A DNA stretch of 64,000 bases, taken from assembly GCA_002551355.1 (NCBI GenBank), contig NTHE01000013.1:62001-126000 (forward strand). Reading direction: 5' to 3'. Below, piece after piece: positions 1-11,516 of this stretch (the first letter of the stretch is position 1; the number at the start of each line of letters is the position of its first letter). A program made the translations under genes and the position numbers. The notes under the pieces were generated by a model. The model was not told where the DNA came from, ran no database searches, and saw only the letters and a program-made list of their open reading frames with translations. The DNA comes from Streptomyces sp. man185 (GTDB taxonomy: Bacteria > Actinomycetota > Actinomycetes > Streptomycetales > Streptomycetaceae).

Positions 1-101
1 ACGAAGAGGCCGACCACCCAGGCGATGCGGGCGGCCCAGTCCGTCACTTCCGCCGACTTCTGTTCGGCGGCCAGCTGGTACAGGGGGGTAAGAGTTGTCA
101 C
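1..101 (-). CDS. membrane-associated protein, N-terminus only (cut by window edge)
   Basis: Only the first 33 codons are present. The GTG start overlaps the pyrC stop in a GTGA tetranucleotide, so it is very probably translated together with pyrC. The visible peptide begins MTTLTPLYQLAAEQK and becomes hydrophobic (AWVVGLF) as it leaves the window, which suits an N-terminal membrane segment. In other Streptomyces a small integral membrane protein sits between pyrC and carA, and this is probably that gene. The function cannot be told from what is visible. Confidence 0.7.
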   Translation of the reverse strand, partial: MTTLTPLYQLAAEQKSAEVTDWAARIAWVVGLF

Positions 102-1384
102 GCGAGCTTCCCGTCGACGACCGTGGCACGGCCCCGCAGGAAGGTGTGGGTGACGCGGCCCGGCAGCTCACGGCCCTCGTAGGGGGTGTTGCGGCTGCGG
201 GACGCGAAGCCCGCGGGGTCCACGGCTCCACGGTATGCCGGATCGACCAGAGTGAGGTTGGCGGGCTCACCCGCCGAGACGGGGCGGCCGTGTCCGTCGA
301 GCCGGCCGATGGCCGCCGGGCGGAAGGACATGCGGTCCGCGACGCCCGCCCAGTCCATCAGGCCGGTGTCCACCATCGTCTGCTGGACGACCGAGAGCGC
401 GGTCTCCAGGCCCACCATCCCCATGGCGGCCGCGGCCCACTCGCAGTCCTTGTCCTCGTGCGGGTGCGGGGCGTGGTCGGTGGCGACGCAGTCGATCGTG
501 CCGTCGGCGAGGGCCTCGCGAAGGGCCAGGACGTCGGCCTCGGTGCGCAGCGGCGGGTTCACCTTGTAGACCGGGTTGTAGGTGCGGACCAGCTCGTCGG
601 TGAGGAGGAGGTGGTGCGGGGTGACCTCGGCGGTGACGTTCCAGCCCTTGGACTTGGCCCAGCGGACGATCTCCACGGAGCCGGCGGTGGAGAGGTGGCA
701 GATGTGGACGCGGGAGCCGACGTGGGCGGCGAGGAGCACGTCGCGGGCGATGATCGACTCCTCGGCGACGGCGGGCCAGCCGCCGAGCCCGAGCTCGGCC
801 GAGACGATGCCCTCGTTCATCTGGGCGCCCTCGGTGAGGCGGGGCTCCTGGGCGTGCTGGGCGACGACGCCGTCGAAGGCCTTCACGTACTCCAGGGCGC
901 GGCGCATGATCACCGCGTCGTCGACGCACTTGCCGTCGTCGGAGAAGACCTTCACCCCGGCGGCGGAGTCGTGCATCGCGCCCAGCTCGGCGAGCTGCTT
1001 GCCCTCCAGGCCGACGGTGACGGCGCCGACGGGCTGCACGTCGCAGTAGCCGGACTCCTTGCCGAGCCGCCAGACCTGCTCGACGACGCCGGCGGTGTCG
1101 GCGACGGGGAAGGTGTTGGCCATCGCGTGGACGGCGGTGAAGCCGCCGACGGCCGCGGCCTTGGTGCCGGTGAGGACGGTCTCGGAGTCCTCGCGACCGG
1201 GCTCGCGCAGATGGGTGTGCAGGTCGACCAGGCCGGGAAGCAGGATCTGCCCCTCGGCCTCGATCACGGTGGCGTCGGCGGCGTCGATGCCGGTGCCGAC
1301 CTCGGCGATGGTCTCGCCGTCGATCAGGACGTCCCTGGGCTCGCCGCCGAGGATCCGCGCGCCGCGGACAATGATCTTGCTCAT
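98..1384 (-). CDS. pyrC: dihydroorotase
   Basis: Zinc amidohydrolase that interconverts carbamoyl-aspartate and dihydroorotate, the third step of de novo pyrimidine synthesis in the cytosol. The 428-residue protein has the metal-binding DLHTHLR segment at residues 54-60 (His56 and His58) and a late TDHAPH motif, typical of the class I (long) dihydroorotases. I chose the ATG at MSKIIVRGARIL, 2 nt after the pyrB stop; longer in-frame starts would run into pyrB. It is the third gene of pyrR-pyrB-pyrC, and its stop overlaps the next gene in GTGA. Confidence 0.97.
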   Translation of the reverse strand: MSKIIVRGARILGGEPRDVLIDGETIAEVGTGIDAADATVIEAEGQILLPGLVDLHTHLREPGREDSETVLTGTKAAAVGGFTAVHAMANTFPVADTAGVVEQVWRLGKESGYCDVQPVGAVTVGLEGKQLAELGAMHDSAAGVKVFSDDGKCVDDAVIMRRALEYVKAFDGVVAQHAQEPRLTEGAQMNEGIVSAELGLGGWPAVAEESIIARDVLLAAHVGSRVHICHLSTAGSVEIVRWAKSKGWNVTAEVTPHHLLLTDELVRTYNPVYKVNPPLRTEADVLALREALADGTIDCVATDHAPHPHEDKDCEWAAAAMGMVGLETALSVVQQTMVDTGLMDWAGVADRMSFRPAAIGRLDGHGRPVSAGEPANLTLVDPAYRGAVDPAGFASRSRNTPYEGRELPGRVTHTFLRGRATVVDGKLA

Positions 1385-1386
1385 GG

Positions 1387-2373
1387 TTACTTGTTCTCCT
1401 CGGTACGGGCGGGGGCGGCGGACAGCGCGGTGTCGGAGCCGCCGAGCAGCAGGTAGAGCACGGCCATGCGGATGGAGACGCCGTTGGCGACCTGCTCGAC
1501 GACCGTGCAGCGGTCGGAGTCGGCGACCTCGGCGGTGATCTCCATGCCGCGGACCATCGGGCCGGGGTGCATGACGATGGCGTGTTCGGGCATCTTCGCC
1601 ATCCGCTCGCCGTCCAGGCCGTAGCGGCGGGAGTATTCGCGCTCGGTCGGGAAGTAGGCGGCGTTCATCCGTTCGCGCTGCACACGCAGCATCATCACCG
1701 CATCGGACTTCGCCAGCACGTCGTCGAGGCTGTAGCTGACGTCGCAGGGCCACTTCTCGACGCCCACGGGGACGAGGGTGGGCGGGGCCACCAGGGTGAC
1801 GTGCGCGCCGAGCGTGGTCAGCAGGTGGACGTTGGAGCGGGCCACGCGGCTGTGCAGGATGTCGCCGACGATCGTGATGCGGCGGCCGTCCAGGTCGCGG
1901 CCGAGCCCGGCGTCGGGGCCGACGAGCCGGCGGCGCATCGTGAAGGCGTCCAGCAGGGCCTGGGTGGGGTGCTCGTGGGTGCCGTCGCCGGCGTTGACCA
2001 CGGCCCCGTCGATCCAGCCGGAGGTGGCGAGCCGGTAGGGAGCGCCGGAGGCGCCGTGCCGGATGACGACGGCGTCGGCGCCCATCGCCTCCAGGGTGAG
2101 CGCGGTGTCCTTCAGGGACTCGCCCTTGGAGACGGAGGAGCCCTTGGCGGAGAAGTTGATGACGTCGGCGGACAGCCGCTTGGCGGCCGCCTCGAAGGAG
2201 ATGCGGGTACGGGTCGAGTCCTCGAAGAAGAGGTTGACGACGGTACGGCCGCGGAGGGTCGGGAGCTTCTTGATCGGCCGGTCCGCGACCCGGGCCATCT
2301 CCTCGGCGGTGTCGAGGATCAGGACGGCGTCGTCGCGGGTGAGGTCGGCGGCCGAGATGAGGTGACGCTTCAT
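1387..2373 (-). CDS. pyrB: aspartate carbamoyltransferase catalytic subunit
   Basis: Condenses carbamoyl phosphate with aspartate, the committed step of pyrimidine synthesis. The 328-residue protein carries the carbamoyl-phosphate loop STRTR at residues 53-57 ([13 protein letters not shown]) and the HPTQALLD segment, so the catalytic residues look intact. The start is the ATG at [11 protein letters not shown], about 95 nt after pyrR; the longer reading frame extends into pyrR without a ribosome binding site. No pyrI-like regulatory chain follows, as is usual in actinobacteria. It probably shares the transcript that begins upstream of pyrR. Confidence 0.97.
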   Translation of the reverse strand: MKRHLISAADLTRDDAVLILDTAEEMARVADRPIKKLPTLRGRTVVNLFFEDSTRTRISFEAAAKRLSADVINFSAKGSSVSKGESLKDTALTLEAMGADAVVIRHGASGAPYRLATSGWIDGAVVNAGDGTHEHPTQALLDAFTMRRRLVGPDAGLGRDLDGRRITIVGDILHSRVARSNVHLLTTLGAHVTLVAPPTLVPVGVEKWPCDVSYSLDDVLAKSDAVMMLRVQRERMNAAYFPTEREYSRRYGLDGERMAKMPEHAIVMHPGPMVRGMEITAEVADSDRCTVVEQVANGVSIRMAVLYLLLGGSDTALSAAPARTEENK

Positions 2374-2467
2374 CTGGGGGTTCTCCGGGTGGCTGGAGGG
2401 AGTTTCAGGCGTGCGGGCGCGCAGGATCGGCCGTACGGCCCCGGAAGGACGTACGGGAGGGATCGGG

Positions 2468-3052
2468 CTACTGCGGGTCCGCGGGGGCGGCCTGCTTGAC
2501 ACCCAGCAGCACGGCGTCGCGGCCGTCCTCCTCGGCGAGCTGGACCTTGACCGTCTCCCGCAGCGACGTGGGGAGGTTCTTGCCGACGTAGTCCGCGCGG
2601 ATCGGGAGTTCCCGGTGGCCGCGGTCGACGAGGACCGCGAGCTGCACCGCGCGGGGGCGGCCGATGTCGCCGAGCGCGTCGAGGGCGGCGCGGATCGTGC
2701 GGCCGGAGAAGAGCACGTCGTCGACCAGGACGACCAGGCTGCCCTCGATCCCCTCGCCGGGGATGTCGGTGCGGGCCAGGGCGCGCGCCGGGCGCAGCCG
2801 CAGGTCGTCGCGGTACATGGTGATGTCGAGCGATCCGACCGGCGTCTTCCGGCCGGTGATCTCTTCGAGTTTGTCGGCGAGCCGACGGGCGAGGAAGACG
2901 CCCCGGGTCGGGATGCCGAGCAGCACCACGTCGTCGGCGCCCTTGGCGCGTTCGACGATCTCGTGGGCGATACGGGTCAGAACACGGGCGATGTCGGGGG
3001 CCTCGAGAACGGGGCGCGCCGCGTTGCCGGTGTCGTCGTGCTGTGCGTCCAT
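2468..3052 (-). CDS. pyrR: PyrR bifunctional regulator / uracil phosphoribosyltransferase
   Basis: RNA-binding regulator of pyrimidine genes with a phosphoribosyltransferase fold. In other bacteria it binds pyr leader RNA when UMP is present. The 194-residue protein has the PRPP-binding motif [10 protein letters not shown] at residues 110-119. It is the first gene of the pyr operon, and its own leader carries a PyrR-type hairpin covering the AAGGAGG ribosome binding site (separate entry), which implies autogenous translational control. It is divergent from bldD across about 220 bp. Confidence 0.96.
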   Translation of the reverse strand: MDAQHDDTGNAARPVLEAPDIARVLTRIAHEIVERAKGADDVVLLGIPTRGVFLARRLADKLEEITGRKTPVGSLDITMYRDDLRLRPARALARTDIPGEGIEGSLVVLVDDVLFSGRTIRAALDALGDIGRPRAVQLAVLVDRGHRELPIRADYVGKNLPTSLRETVKVQLAEEDGRDAVLLGVKQAAPADPQ

Positions 3053-3059
3053 AAGAAAC

Positions 3060-3091
3060 GGACCTCCTTCTCCGCCTCACGGGACGGATCG
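3060..3091 (-). promoter_or_regulatory. PyrR-binding RNA hairpin over the pyrR ribosome binding site
   Basis: Read on the minus strand, the leader runs GAUC-UCCG-loop-CGGA-GAAGGAGG-GGUC-like, with a loop CCGUGAGG at 3075-3082. This fits the CNGNGAGG loop of known PyrR binding sites. UCCG/CGGA forms the upper stem, and a lower GAUC/GGUC pairing encloses the AAGGAGG ribosome binding site at 3063-3069. I see no terminator stem between it and the ATG, so translational repression, as reported for mycobacterial pyrR, is more likely than attenuation. The function is inferred from motif and position. Confidence 0.72.
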
Positions 3092-3184
3092 TTAAAGGAC
3101 GTCGAAATTGCGTCATCCACGCTACCAGGGCTTGTGCTCGGCGCCGGCCCCGCCCCCGGGAGGTGCCGGTCCGGACCATTCGGC

Positions 3185-3227
3185 TTGACGCATCCAAGTA
3201 ACGCTGCGTAACCTCACAGTGAGTTAC
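3185..3227 (+). promoter_or_regulatory. bldD promoter with probable BldD self-operator
   Basis: TTGACG at 3185-3190 and TAACCT at 3209-3214 (18-nt spacer) form a plausible housekeeping promoter reading toward bldD. Overlapping the -10 element is a near-perfect inverted repeat at 3208-3227, with CTCAC and GTGAG arms around a central A. It resembles the AGTGA/TCAC elements described for BldD targets. BldD is known to repress its own promoter, so this is the likely autoregulatory site. The assignment is by eye only. Confidence 0.6.
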
Positions 3228-3274
3228 CAGCCACGCGGCGGAGCCGCACACTGTTCCAGCGTCCGGGGAGCCAT

Positions 3275-3775
3275 ATGTCCAGCGAATACGCAAAGCAGCT
3301 CGGGGCCAAACTCCGTGCCATCCGCACCCAGCAGGGCCTTTCCCTCCACGGCGTGGAGGAGAAGTCCCAGGGTCGCTGGAAGGCCGTCGTGGTCGGTTCG
3401 TACGAGCGCGGCGACCGCGCCGTGACCGTGCAGCGCCTCGCCGAGCTGGCGGATTTCTACGGGGTACCGGTGCAGGAGCTGCTGCCCGGCACGACGCCGG
3501 GCGGAGCCGCCGAGCCGCCGCCGAAGCTCGTCCTGGACCTGGAGCGCCTCGCCCACGTACCGCCGGAGAAGGCCGGTCCGCTGCAGCGCTACGCGGCGAC
3601 CATCCAGAGCCAGCGCGGTGACTACAACGGCAAGGTGCTCTCGATCCGCCAGGACGACCTGCGCACCCTCGCCGTGATCTACGACCAGTCGCCGTCCGTG
3701 CTCACGGAACAGCTCATCAGCTGGGGCGTGCTGGACGCGGACGCGCGCCGCGCGGTCTCCCACGACGAGAGCTGA
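3275..3775 (+). CDS. bldD: BldD, c-di-GMP-responsive developmental repressor
   Basis: DNA-binding master regulator that holds Streptomyces in vegetative growth by repressing sporulation genes as a c-di-GMP-assembled dimer. The protein has 166 residues, the family's usual size. An XRE-type helix-turn-helix lies at about residues 8-70. The C-terminal domain has the RxD-x8-RxxD c-di-GMP signature intact as RGD at 114-116 and RQDD at 125-128, so ligand binding should be retained. The gene stands alone between divergent pyrR and convergent nusB, with its own promoter/operator and a strong downstream terminator. Confidence 0.98.
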   Translation: MSSEYAKQLGAKLRAIRTQQGLSLHGVEEKSQGRWKAVVVGSYERGDRAVTVQRLAELADFYGVPVQELLPGTTPGGAAEPPPKLVLDLERLAHVPPEKAGPLQRYAATIQSQRGDYNGKVLSIRQDDLRTLAVIYDQSPSVLTEQLISWGVLDADARRAVSHDES

Positions 3776-3808
3776 GCGAGGGGGCCGGACCCCACAGCAG
3801 AAACGTGC

Positions 3809-3854
3809 CGCCGGGCGGGCGGGAACCTTCGGGTCCCCGCCCGCCCGGCGTTTT
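3809..3854 (+). terminator. bldD rho-independent terminator
   Basis: A 15-bp perfect GC stem (arms 3809-3823 and 3836-3850) followed directly by TTTT, 34 nt after the bldD stop. This is the classical intrinsic terminator arrangement. Confidence 0.85.
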
Positions 3855-3890
3855 CGTGCCCGCGTGGGCCTCGTGGCCCCGGGTACACCG

Positions 3891-3922
3891 AAGGGCCCAC
3901 GGCCGGCTGACCGTGGGCCCTT
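3891..3922 (-). terminator. terminator of the efp-nusB unit
   Basis: A 12-bp perfect stem (3891-3902 with 3911-3922) and an 8-nt loop lie about 33 nt beyond the nusB stop. Together with the bldD terminator it separates two convergent transcripts. Confidence 0.75.
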
Positions 3923-3954
3923 CGTGGTGAGCGGCCGAACCGCCGCGACCGGGG

Positions 3955-4386
3955 CTACTGCTCCCGGCGGAGGTTCGGCTTCAGGTCCTTGAAACGGGCC
4001 AGCAGGCCGTTCACGAAGGACGGGGAGTCATCGGTGGAGAATTCCTTGGCGAGCTGGACGGCCTCGTCGATCACCACGGCGTCCGGGGTCTCGTCCATCC
4101 AGATCAGCTCGTACGCACCGAGCCGCAGGATGCTCCGGTCGACGACCGGCATGCGGTCGATCTCCCAGTCCACGGCGTAGGTGACGATGAGGTCGTCGAT
4201 CCGGTCCGCGTACTGCGCGTACCCCTCGACGAGCTCCATCGTGAATTCGCCGACCGGCGGCTGGCGGTCGTCGGTCCGCGAGTGCCGTACCCAGTCCGCG
4301 AGGACGCTCTGCACGGACTCACCGCGCTGGTCGGCCTCGAAGAGGATCTGGAAGGCGCGCTTGCGGGCCTTGTTCCGGGCAGCCAC
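3955..4386 (-). CDS. nusB: transcription antitermination factor NusB
   Basis: RNA-binding partner of NusE (S10) in antitermination complexes, mainly on rRNA transcripts. The 143-residue all-helical protein starts MAARNKARKRAFQILFEAD, the typical arginine-rich first helix, and has the conserved segment DRSILRLGAYELIW. It lies 2 nt downstream of efp in an efp-nusB pair that is conserved in Streptomyces and mycobacteria, and the hairpin just downstream ends the transcript. Confidence 0.96.
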   Translation of the reverse strand: MAARNKARKRAFQILFEADQRGESVQSVLADWVRHSRTDDRQPPVGEFTMELVEGYAQYADRIDDLIVTYAVDWEIDRMPVVDRSILRLGAYELIWMDETPDAVVIDEAVQLAKEFSTDDSPSFVNGLLARFKDLKPNLRREQ

Positions 4387-4388
4387 GG

Positions 4389-4955
4389 TTAGCTGTTCAC
4401 CCGGCCGAGGTAGTCGCCCGAGCGGGTGTCGACCTTGATCTTCTCGCCGGTGGTGATGAAGAGCGGCACGCCGATCTCGTAACCGGTCTCCAGGGTGGCG
4501 GGCTTGGTGCCGCCGGTGGAGCGGTCGCCCTGGACACCCGGGTCGGTGTGCTGGATCGTCAGCTCGACCGCGGCGGGCAGCTCGACGTAGAGCACCTCGC
4601 CCTCGTACTGGGCGACGGAGGCGGTGAAGCCCTCGATCAGGAAGTTGGCGGCGTCGCCGACGGCCTTGCGGTCGACCATGAGCTGGTCGTACGTGTCCAT
4701 GTCCATGAAGACGAAGTACTCGCCGTCCATGTACGAGAACTGCATGTCGCGGCGGTCGATGGTGGCCGTCTCGACCTTCACGCCGGCGTTGAACGTCTTG
4801 TCGACGACCTTGCCGGAGAGCACGTTCTTGAGCTTGGTGCGCACGAAGGCGGGGCCCTTGCCGGGCTTGACGTGCTGGAACTCGACGACGGACCAGAGCT
4901 GGCCTCCGTCGAGCTTGAGCACCAGGCCGTTCTTGAGGTCGTTCGTGGAAGCCAC
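4389..4955 (-). CDS. efp: translation elongation factor P
   Basis: Ribosome factor that relieves stalling at polyproline stretches. At 188 residues it has normal length. The domain I tip reads KPGKGPAF at residues 30-37, the PGKGP-type loop. In Corynebacterium such a loop works with an unmodified lysine, and I see no epmA/epmB-like modification gene nearby. Several proteins in this window (the P-loop protein at 6219, the RelA head at 31640) carry long proline runs that would depend on it. It is followed at 2 nt by nusB. Confidence 0.97.
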   Translation of the reverse strand: MASTNDLKNGLVLKLDGGQLWSVVEFQHVKPGKGPAFVRTKLKNVLSGKVVDKTFNAGVKVETATIDRRDMQFSYMDGEYFVFMDMDTYDQLMVDRKAVGDAANFLIEGFTASVAQYEGEVLYVELPAAVELTIQHTDPGVQGDRSTGGTKPATLETGYEIGVPLFITTGEKIKVDTRSGDYLGRVNS

Positions 4956-5005
4956 GGTTGCGGAATCTCCTGGACTGAAGCTGGTGGAACGACCGAGGAT
5001 GCGCG

Positions 5006-6112
5006 CTAGAGCGCGAGCAGCTCCTTGGTCGTCATGGTGAGTAGCTCGGGTCCGCCGTCCGCCTCGGGGCGCACGACGAGCGTGTCATCGATCCGGACAC
5101 CGCCCCGGCCCGGGAGGTGGACCCCCGGTTCGACGGTGACCGGCACACAAGCGTCCAGTTTACCCATGGCTGTCGGTGCCAGTTGCGGGTCCTCCTCGAT
5201 TTCGAGCCCCACCCCGTGCCCGGTCCTCGGCTGAAGGCCCTCTCCGTGCCCCGCGGACTCCAGCGGATGCCGGGCCGCGCGGTCCACGTCCCGGTAGGCG
5301 GCCCCCGGCGCCAGGGCTTCCCTGCCTGCCCGCTGAGCGGCGAAAACAAGGTCGTAGAGCTCGATCTGCCACTCGGCGGGGGCGGTGCCGATGACGAAGG
5401 TACGGCCGATCTCGCAGCGGTAGCCGTGGTAGTTCGCGCCGAGGCGGACGGAGAGGAAATCTCCCTCCTCCACCCTGCGGTCCGAGGGCCGGTGGCGTCC
5501 CTGGCCGGAGTTGGGGCCGGTGGCCACGGAGGTGGCGAAGGCGGGGCCGTCCGCGCCGTGGTCGACGAGTCGGCGCTCCAGTTCGAGGGCGAGGTGCCTC
5601 TCCGTGCGGCCGACGAGGATCGATTCGAGGAGCTCTCCGAGGGCTTGGTCGGTGATCTCGGCGGCGATCCGGAGACAGCCGATCTCCTGCTCGTCCTTGA
5701 CGATCCGCTGCTGCTCCACGGTGAAGCCCAGATCGGCCAGCCTCAGGCGTGGAGCGGCCTTTCCCATGGCGCGGTGCCGGGCCACGGTCAGGTCGTGCTC
5801 CTCGACGGCGAGCGAATCCGCGCCCGACGAGGCGGCGAAGTCCGCGGCGGCGACGACCGGGTCCCCGTCCGGGACGGGCAGGAGGTCGATCCGGAGCGCC
5901 TCGTCCGGGCGCCCGTGGGCGCCTTCGCCGGTCGGGGCGCGGGGGCAGAGCAGAACGTCCTCGCCGGGGCCGAGCAGCAGCACGGCGCCGGGAGGCGCTC
6001 CGCCCGCGAGATAGCGGACGTTGGCGGGGCGGGAGACCAGGGCGGCCGCGGAGCCCGCGGCGGCGCACCGGTCGCGGAGCAGCCCGCGTCGGACGGCGTG
6101 CACCTCTGACAT
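5006..6112 (-). CDS. M24-family (Xaa-Pro aminopeptidase-like) protein with altered metal site
   Basis: A 368-residue protein with an N-terminal creatinase-like domain and a C-terminal pita-bread M24 fold ([20 protein letters not shown]). The family normally binds two metals through Asp, Asp, His, Glu, Glu. Here the first Asp is Arg (SVRLGANY), the second is Glu (RCEIGRT), the last Glu is Asp (VRIDDTL), and the catalytic-site His after GHGVGL is Glu. Ordinary peptidase activity is therefore doubtful. The neighbour efp suggests the pepQ position seen in other actinobacteria. I chose the ATG at [12 protein letters not shown]; the longer frame upstream is shadow sequence. Confidence 0.85.
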   Translation of the reverse strand: MSEVHAVRRGLLRDRCAAAGSAAALVSRPANVRYLAGGAPPGAVLLLGPGEDVLLCPRAPTGEGAHGRPDEALRIDLLPVPDGDPVVAAADFAASSGADSLAVEEHDLTVARHRAMGKAAPRLRLADLGFTVEQQRIVKDEQEIGCLRIAAEITDQALGELLESILVGRTERHLALELERRLVDHGADGPAFATSVATGPNSGQGRHRPSDRRVEEGDFLSVRLGANYHGYRCEIGRTFVIGTAPAEWQIELYDLVFAAQRAGREALAPGAAYRDVDRAARHPLESAGHGEGLQPRTGHGVGLEIEEDPQLAPTAMGKLDACVPVTVEPGVHLPGRGGVRIDDTLVVRPEADGGPELLTMTTKELLAL

Positions 6113-6218
6113 GGTTCGAGCGTACGAGCGGGGGCGACAGCCCGCCCGGCCAGCGCACCCGACCGGGGCCGGGCCCCGGAACGCGGCCGTCGCCGGGCGG
6201 TCGGGCCGCCCGGCACGG

Positions 6219-7124
6219 CTACCAGGCGGGCGGACTCGCGATGGATCGGGCCAGCACGTCGTCCAGGACGCGGGCGGTGGTCTCGACGTCGTACGTGGAG
6301 TTGTCGATGATCGGAAGGCCGGAGCCGTACCAGCCGGCCATCCGGCCGTGGATGCGGGCGACCTCCTCGTCGGAGAGCCTGCGGTTGCCGCTGCGGGCGG
6401 CGTTGCGCTCCAGGACGATCTCCAGGCCGGGCAGCAGGACCACGGGCAGCAGGCCGGGGCCCACATGGCGCTTCCAGCCGCCGAGGCCGACGACCGGGCG
6501 GTCGGGGAAGACGGCGTCGTCGAGGATGCAGGAGATGCCGTTGGCGAGGAAGTTGCGGGCGGCGAAGCCGCAGGTGCGGCGGGCAAGCCGGTACTGGGCC
6601 TCTGAGTGGTCGTTCCAGCCTGCCTGCGGGTCGGCGAAGCCGGAGCGGACCCATTCGCGGACGTCGTCGAGGGAGACATGGGCGGTGGGCACCCGGCGGC
6701 GGGCCGCCCAGAGCTTGGCGACGGTGGTCTTGCCCGCCCCGGCCGGACCGATGAGCAGCACGGCGAGCGTCGCGCCGCCGGTGCCGGGCTCGGCGGGCTG
6801 CGCGGGCAGCGGCACGGGCCCGCCCGGGGGCAGCTGGATGTGACCGGTGTGCCCGACGGCCTCCCTGGCGGGGGGCGTGGGGCCGGTGCCGCTCCAGCCG
6901 GACCCGGGGGCCTGGCCCGGAGCCGGAGGCGCCTGACCGGGTGCCGGCGGCTGCGGGGCCTGACCCGGAGCGGCGGGAGGCGGGCCCTGGCCGGGAGCCG
7001 GGGGCGGCGGAGGTATCGGGGGCGGGCCGGCGTGACCGGGGTGCTGGGCCTGGTACGGCCGGCCGACGTGCCCGATGCCGGGTCCGTGGGGCGGCGGCAG
7101 CGGGGCCCCCACTGCGTGCTGCAT
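6219..7124 (-). CDS. P-loop ATPase/kinase-like protein with proline-rich N-terminus
   Basis: A 301-residue protein. Residues 1-115 are low-complexity Pro/Gly/Ala/Gln with repeated APGQAP-like units. The remainder is a P-loop domain with Walker A GPAGAGKT at about 126-133 and an AAA_33/zeta-toxin-like arrangement (SLDDVREWVRSG, then a DDA segment and ERN). Such domains phosphorylate small substrates or nucleic-acid ends, but the substrate is unknown. It is separated from the aro genes by a terminator hairpin, so it probably has its own promoter. The disordered head may mediate protein contacts. Confidence 0.8.
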   Translation of the reverse strand: MQHAVGAPLPPPHGPGIGHVGRPYQAQHPGHAGPPPIPPPPPAPGQGPPPAAPGQAPQPPAPGQAPPAPGQAPGSGWSGTGPTPPAREAVGHTGHIQLPPGGPVPLPAQPAEPGTGGATLAVLLIGPAGAGKTTVAKLWAARRRVPTAHVSLDDVREWVRSGFADPQAGWNDHSEAQYRLARRTCGFAARNFLANGISCILDDAVFPDRPVVGLGGWKRHVGPGLLPVVLLPGLEIVLERNAARSGNRRLSDEEVARIHGRMAGWYGSGLPIIDNSTYDVETTARVLDDVLARSIASPPAW

Positions 7125-7175
7125 CCGGTGCCACTCCGTCTCGTAACCGCAACTGACGCTGATGGGACGGCTACC

Positions 7176-7219
7176 GTACCTTCCCGGGCCGTCTCGGGGT
7201 GAACGGCCCGGGAGGGTAC
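7176..7219 (-). terminator. terminator after aroQ
   Basis: Arms at 7176-7192 and 7203-7219 form a 17-bp stem with one G-U type mismatch and a 10-nt loop. It lies 69 nt beyond the aroQ stop and before the next minus-strand gene, so it probably ends the aro transcript. Confidence 0.7.
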
Positions 7220-7287
7220 GAAGTGCCCGTGAGCCGCGCGGAGGCGGACGGGCATCGCGTGGATGCGTCCGTACGCCGGTCCGTGCG

Positions 7288-10543
<3,256 letters not shown>

Positions 10544-10645
10544 CGGTGCTCCTCATGCTCGCGCCTGAAATCCAACGGCGCCACCGGGTGCGCGGCCCTG
10601 GCCCGCCACCTCCGATCCTCCCACGACCGGGGGCACGATCCGGCA

Positions 10646-10668
10646 GCCGGTCCAGCAGACGGACCGGC
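10646..10668 (-). terminator. hairpin after aroE (possible terminator)
   Basis: An 8-bp perfect stem (10646-10653 with 10661-10668) lies in the 145-nt gap between aroE and aroC. No U-run follows, so it may be a weak terminator or only a processing hairpin. Confidence 0.4.
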
Positions 10669-10688
10669 GATGTCAGCCGACGGGCCCG

Positions 10689-11516
10689 TCAGCGGGCCGC
10701 GAGCGCGGCTTCCCCGGCCTGCCGCATGGCGGCCAGGGGCGCCGGGATCCGGCCGGTCATCTGCTCGACCTGCAGCAGGGCCTGATGCACCAGGAGGTCG
10801 AGTCCCCCGACCACCGCCCCGCCGTGCGCCGACCAGGCGGCGGCGAGCGCCGTGGGCCACGGCTCGTACAGCACGTCGAAGAGGATGCCGGGGGTTCGCG
10901 GAACGGATCCGGCCAAGGCGTCGGTGACGCCCGCCGGGGTGGTCGCGATGACCAGCGGTGCGCTCAGCGCCGCTGCCGCGTCCGCCCAGTCGGCGATCAC
11001 CACGTCGACCCCGAGCCGCTCCCCCCAGCCCCGCATCTCGGCGGCGCGCTCGGGGCCCCGCACATAGGCGGTGACCGGTCCGGCGCACACCGCGGCGAGC
11101 GCGGCGAGTGCGGAGGAGGCGGTGGCGCCGGCGCCCAGGACGGCGGCGGAATCGACCTTGTCGACGCCGCGTTCCCGGAGGGCGGCGATCATGCCGGGGA
11201 TGTCGGTGTTGTCGCCGACCCGTCGGCCGTCCCCGGTGAACACGACCGTGTTGACGGCCTCCACGGAGGCGGCCGTCGCGCTGATCTCGTCGAGCAGCGG
11301 GATGATCGCCCGCTTGAGCGGCATGGTCAGGGACAGCCCCGCCCAGGAGTCGTCCAGGCCCTCCACGAACCCGGGCAGCGCCGCCTCGTCGACCTCGAAC
11401 CGGTCGTAGGACCAGTGGCCGAGGCCGAGTTCGGCGTAGGCGGCGCGGTGCAGGACCGGGGAGAGGGAGTGGGCGATGGGCGAGCCGAGGACGGCGGCCC
11501 TGCGTGGCTCGCTCAC
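10689..11516 (-). CDS. aroE: shikimate dehydrogenase
   Basis: NADPH-dependent reduction of 3-dehydroshikimate to shikimate. The 275-residue protein has the substrate-binding GSPIAHSLSPVLH at its start, the catalytic Lys in TMPLKRAIIPLLDE, the NTV.. .GDNTDIPG segment, and a nucleotide-binding glycine motif GAGATASSA. The GTG start overlaps the mltG stop in GTGA, so its expression is coupled to the cell-wall gene rather than to aroC. Confidence 0.95.
   Translation of the reverse strand: MSEPRRAAVLGSPIAHSLSPVLHRAAYAELGLGHWSYDRFEVDEAALPGFVEGLDDSWAGLSLTMPLKRAIIPLLDEISATAASVEAVNTVVFTGDGRRVGDNTDIPGMIAALRERGVDKVDSAAVLGAGATASSALAALAAVCAGPVTAYVRGPERAAEMRGWGERLGVDVVIADWADAAAALSAPLVIATTPAGVTDALAGSVPRTPGILFDVLYEPWPTALAAAWSAHGGAVVGGLDLLVHQALLQVEQMTGRIPAPLAAMRQAGEAALAAR

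Noticed and set aside
95..1456. Long plus-strand open frame of 453 codons opposite pyrC
   Set aside because: It has no family resemblance, is rich in Gly/Val/Asp as expected for an antisense frame in high-GC DNA, and lies opposite a certain gene.
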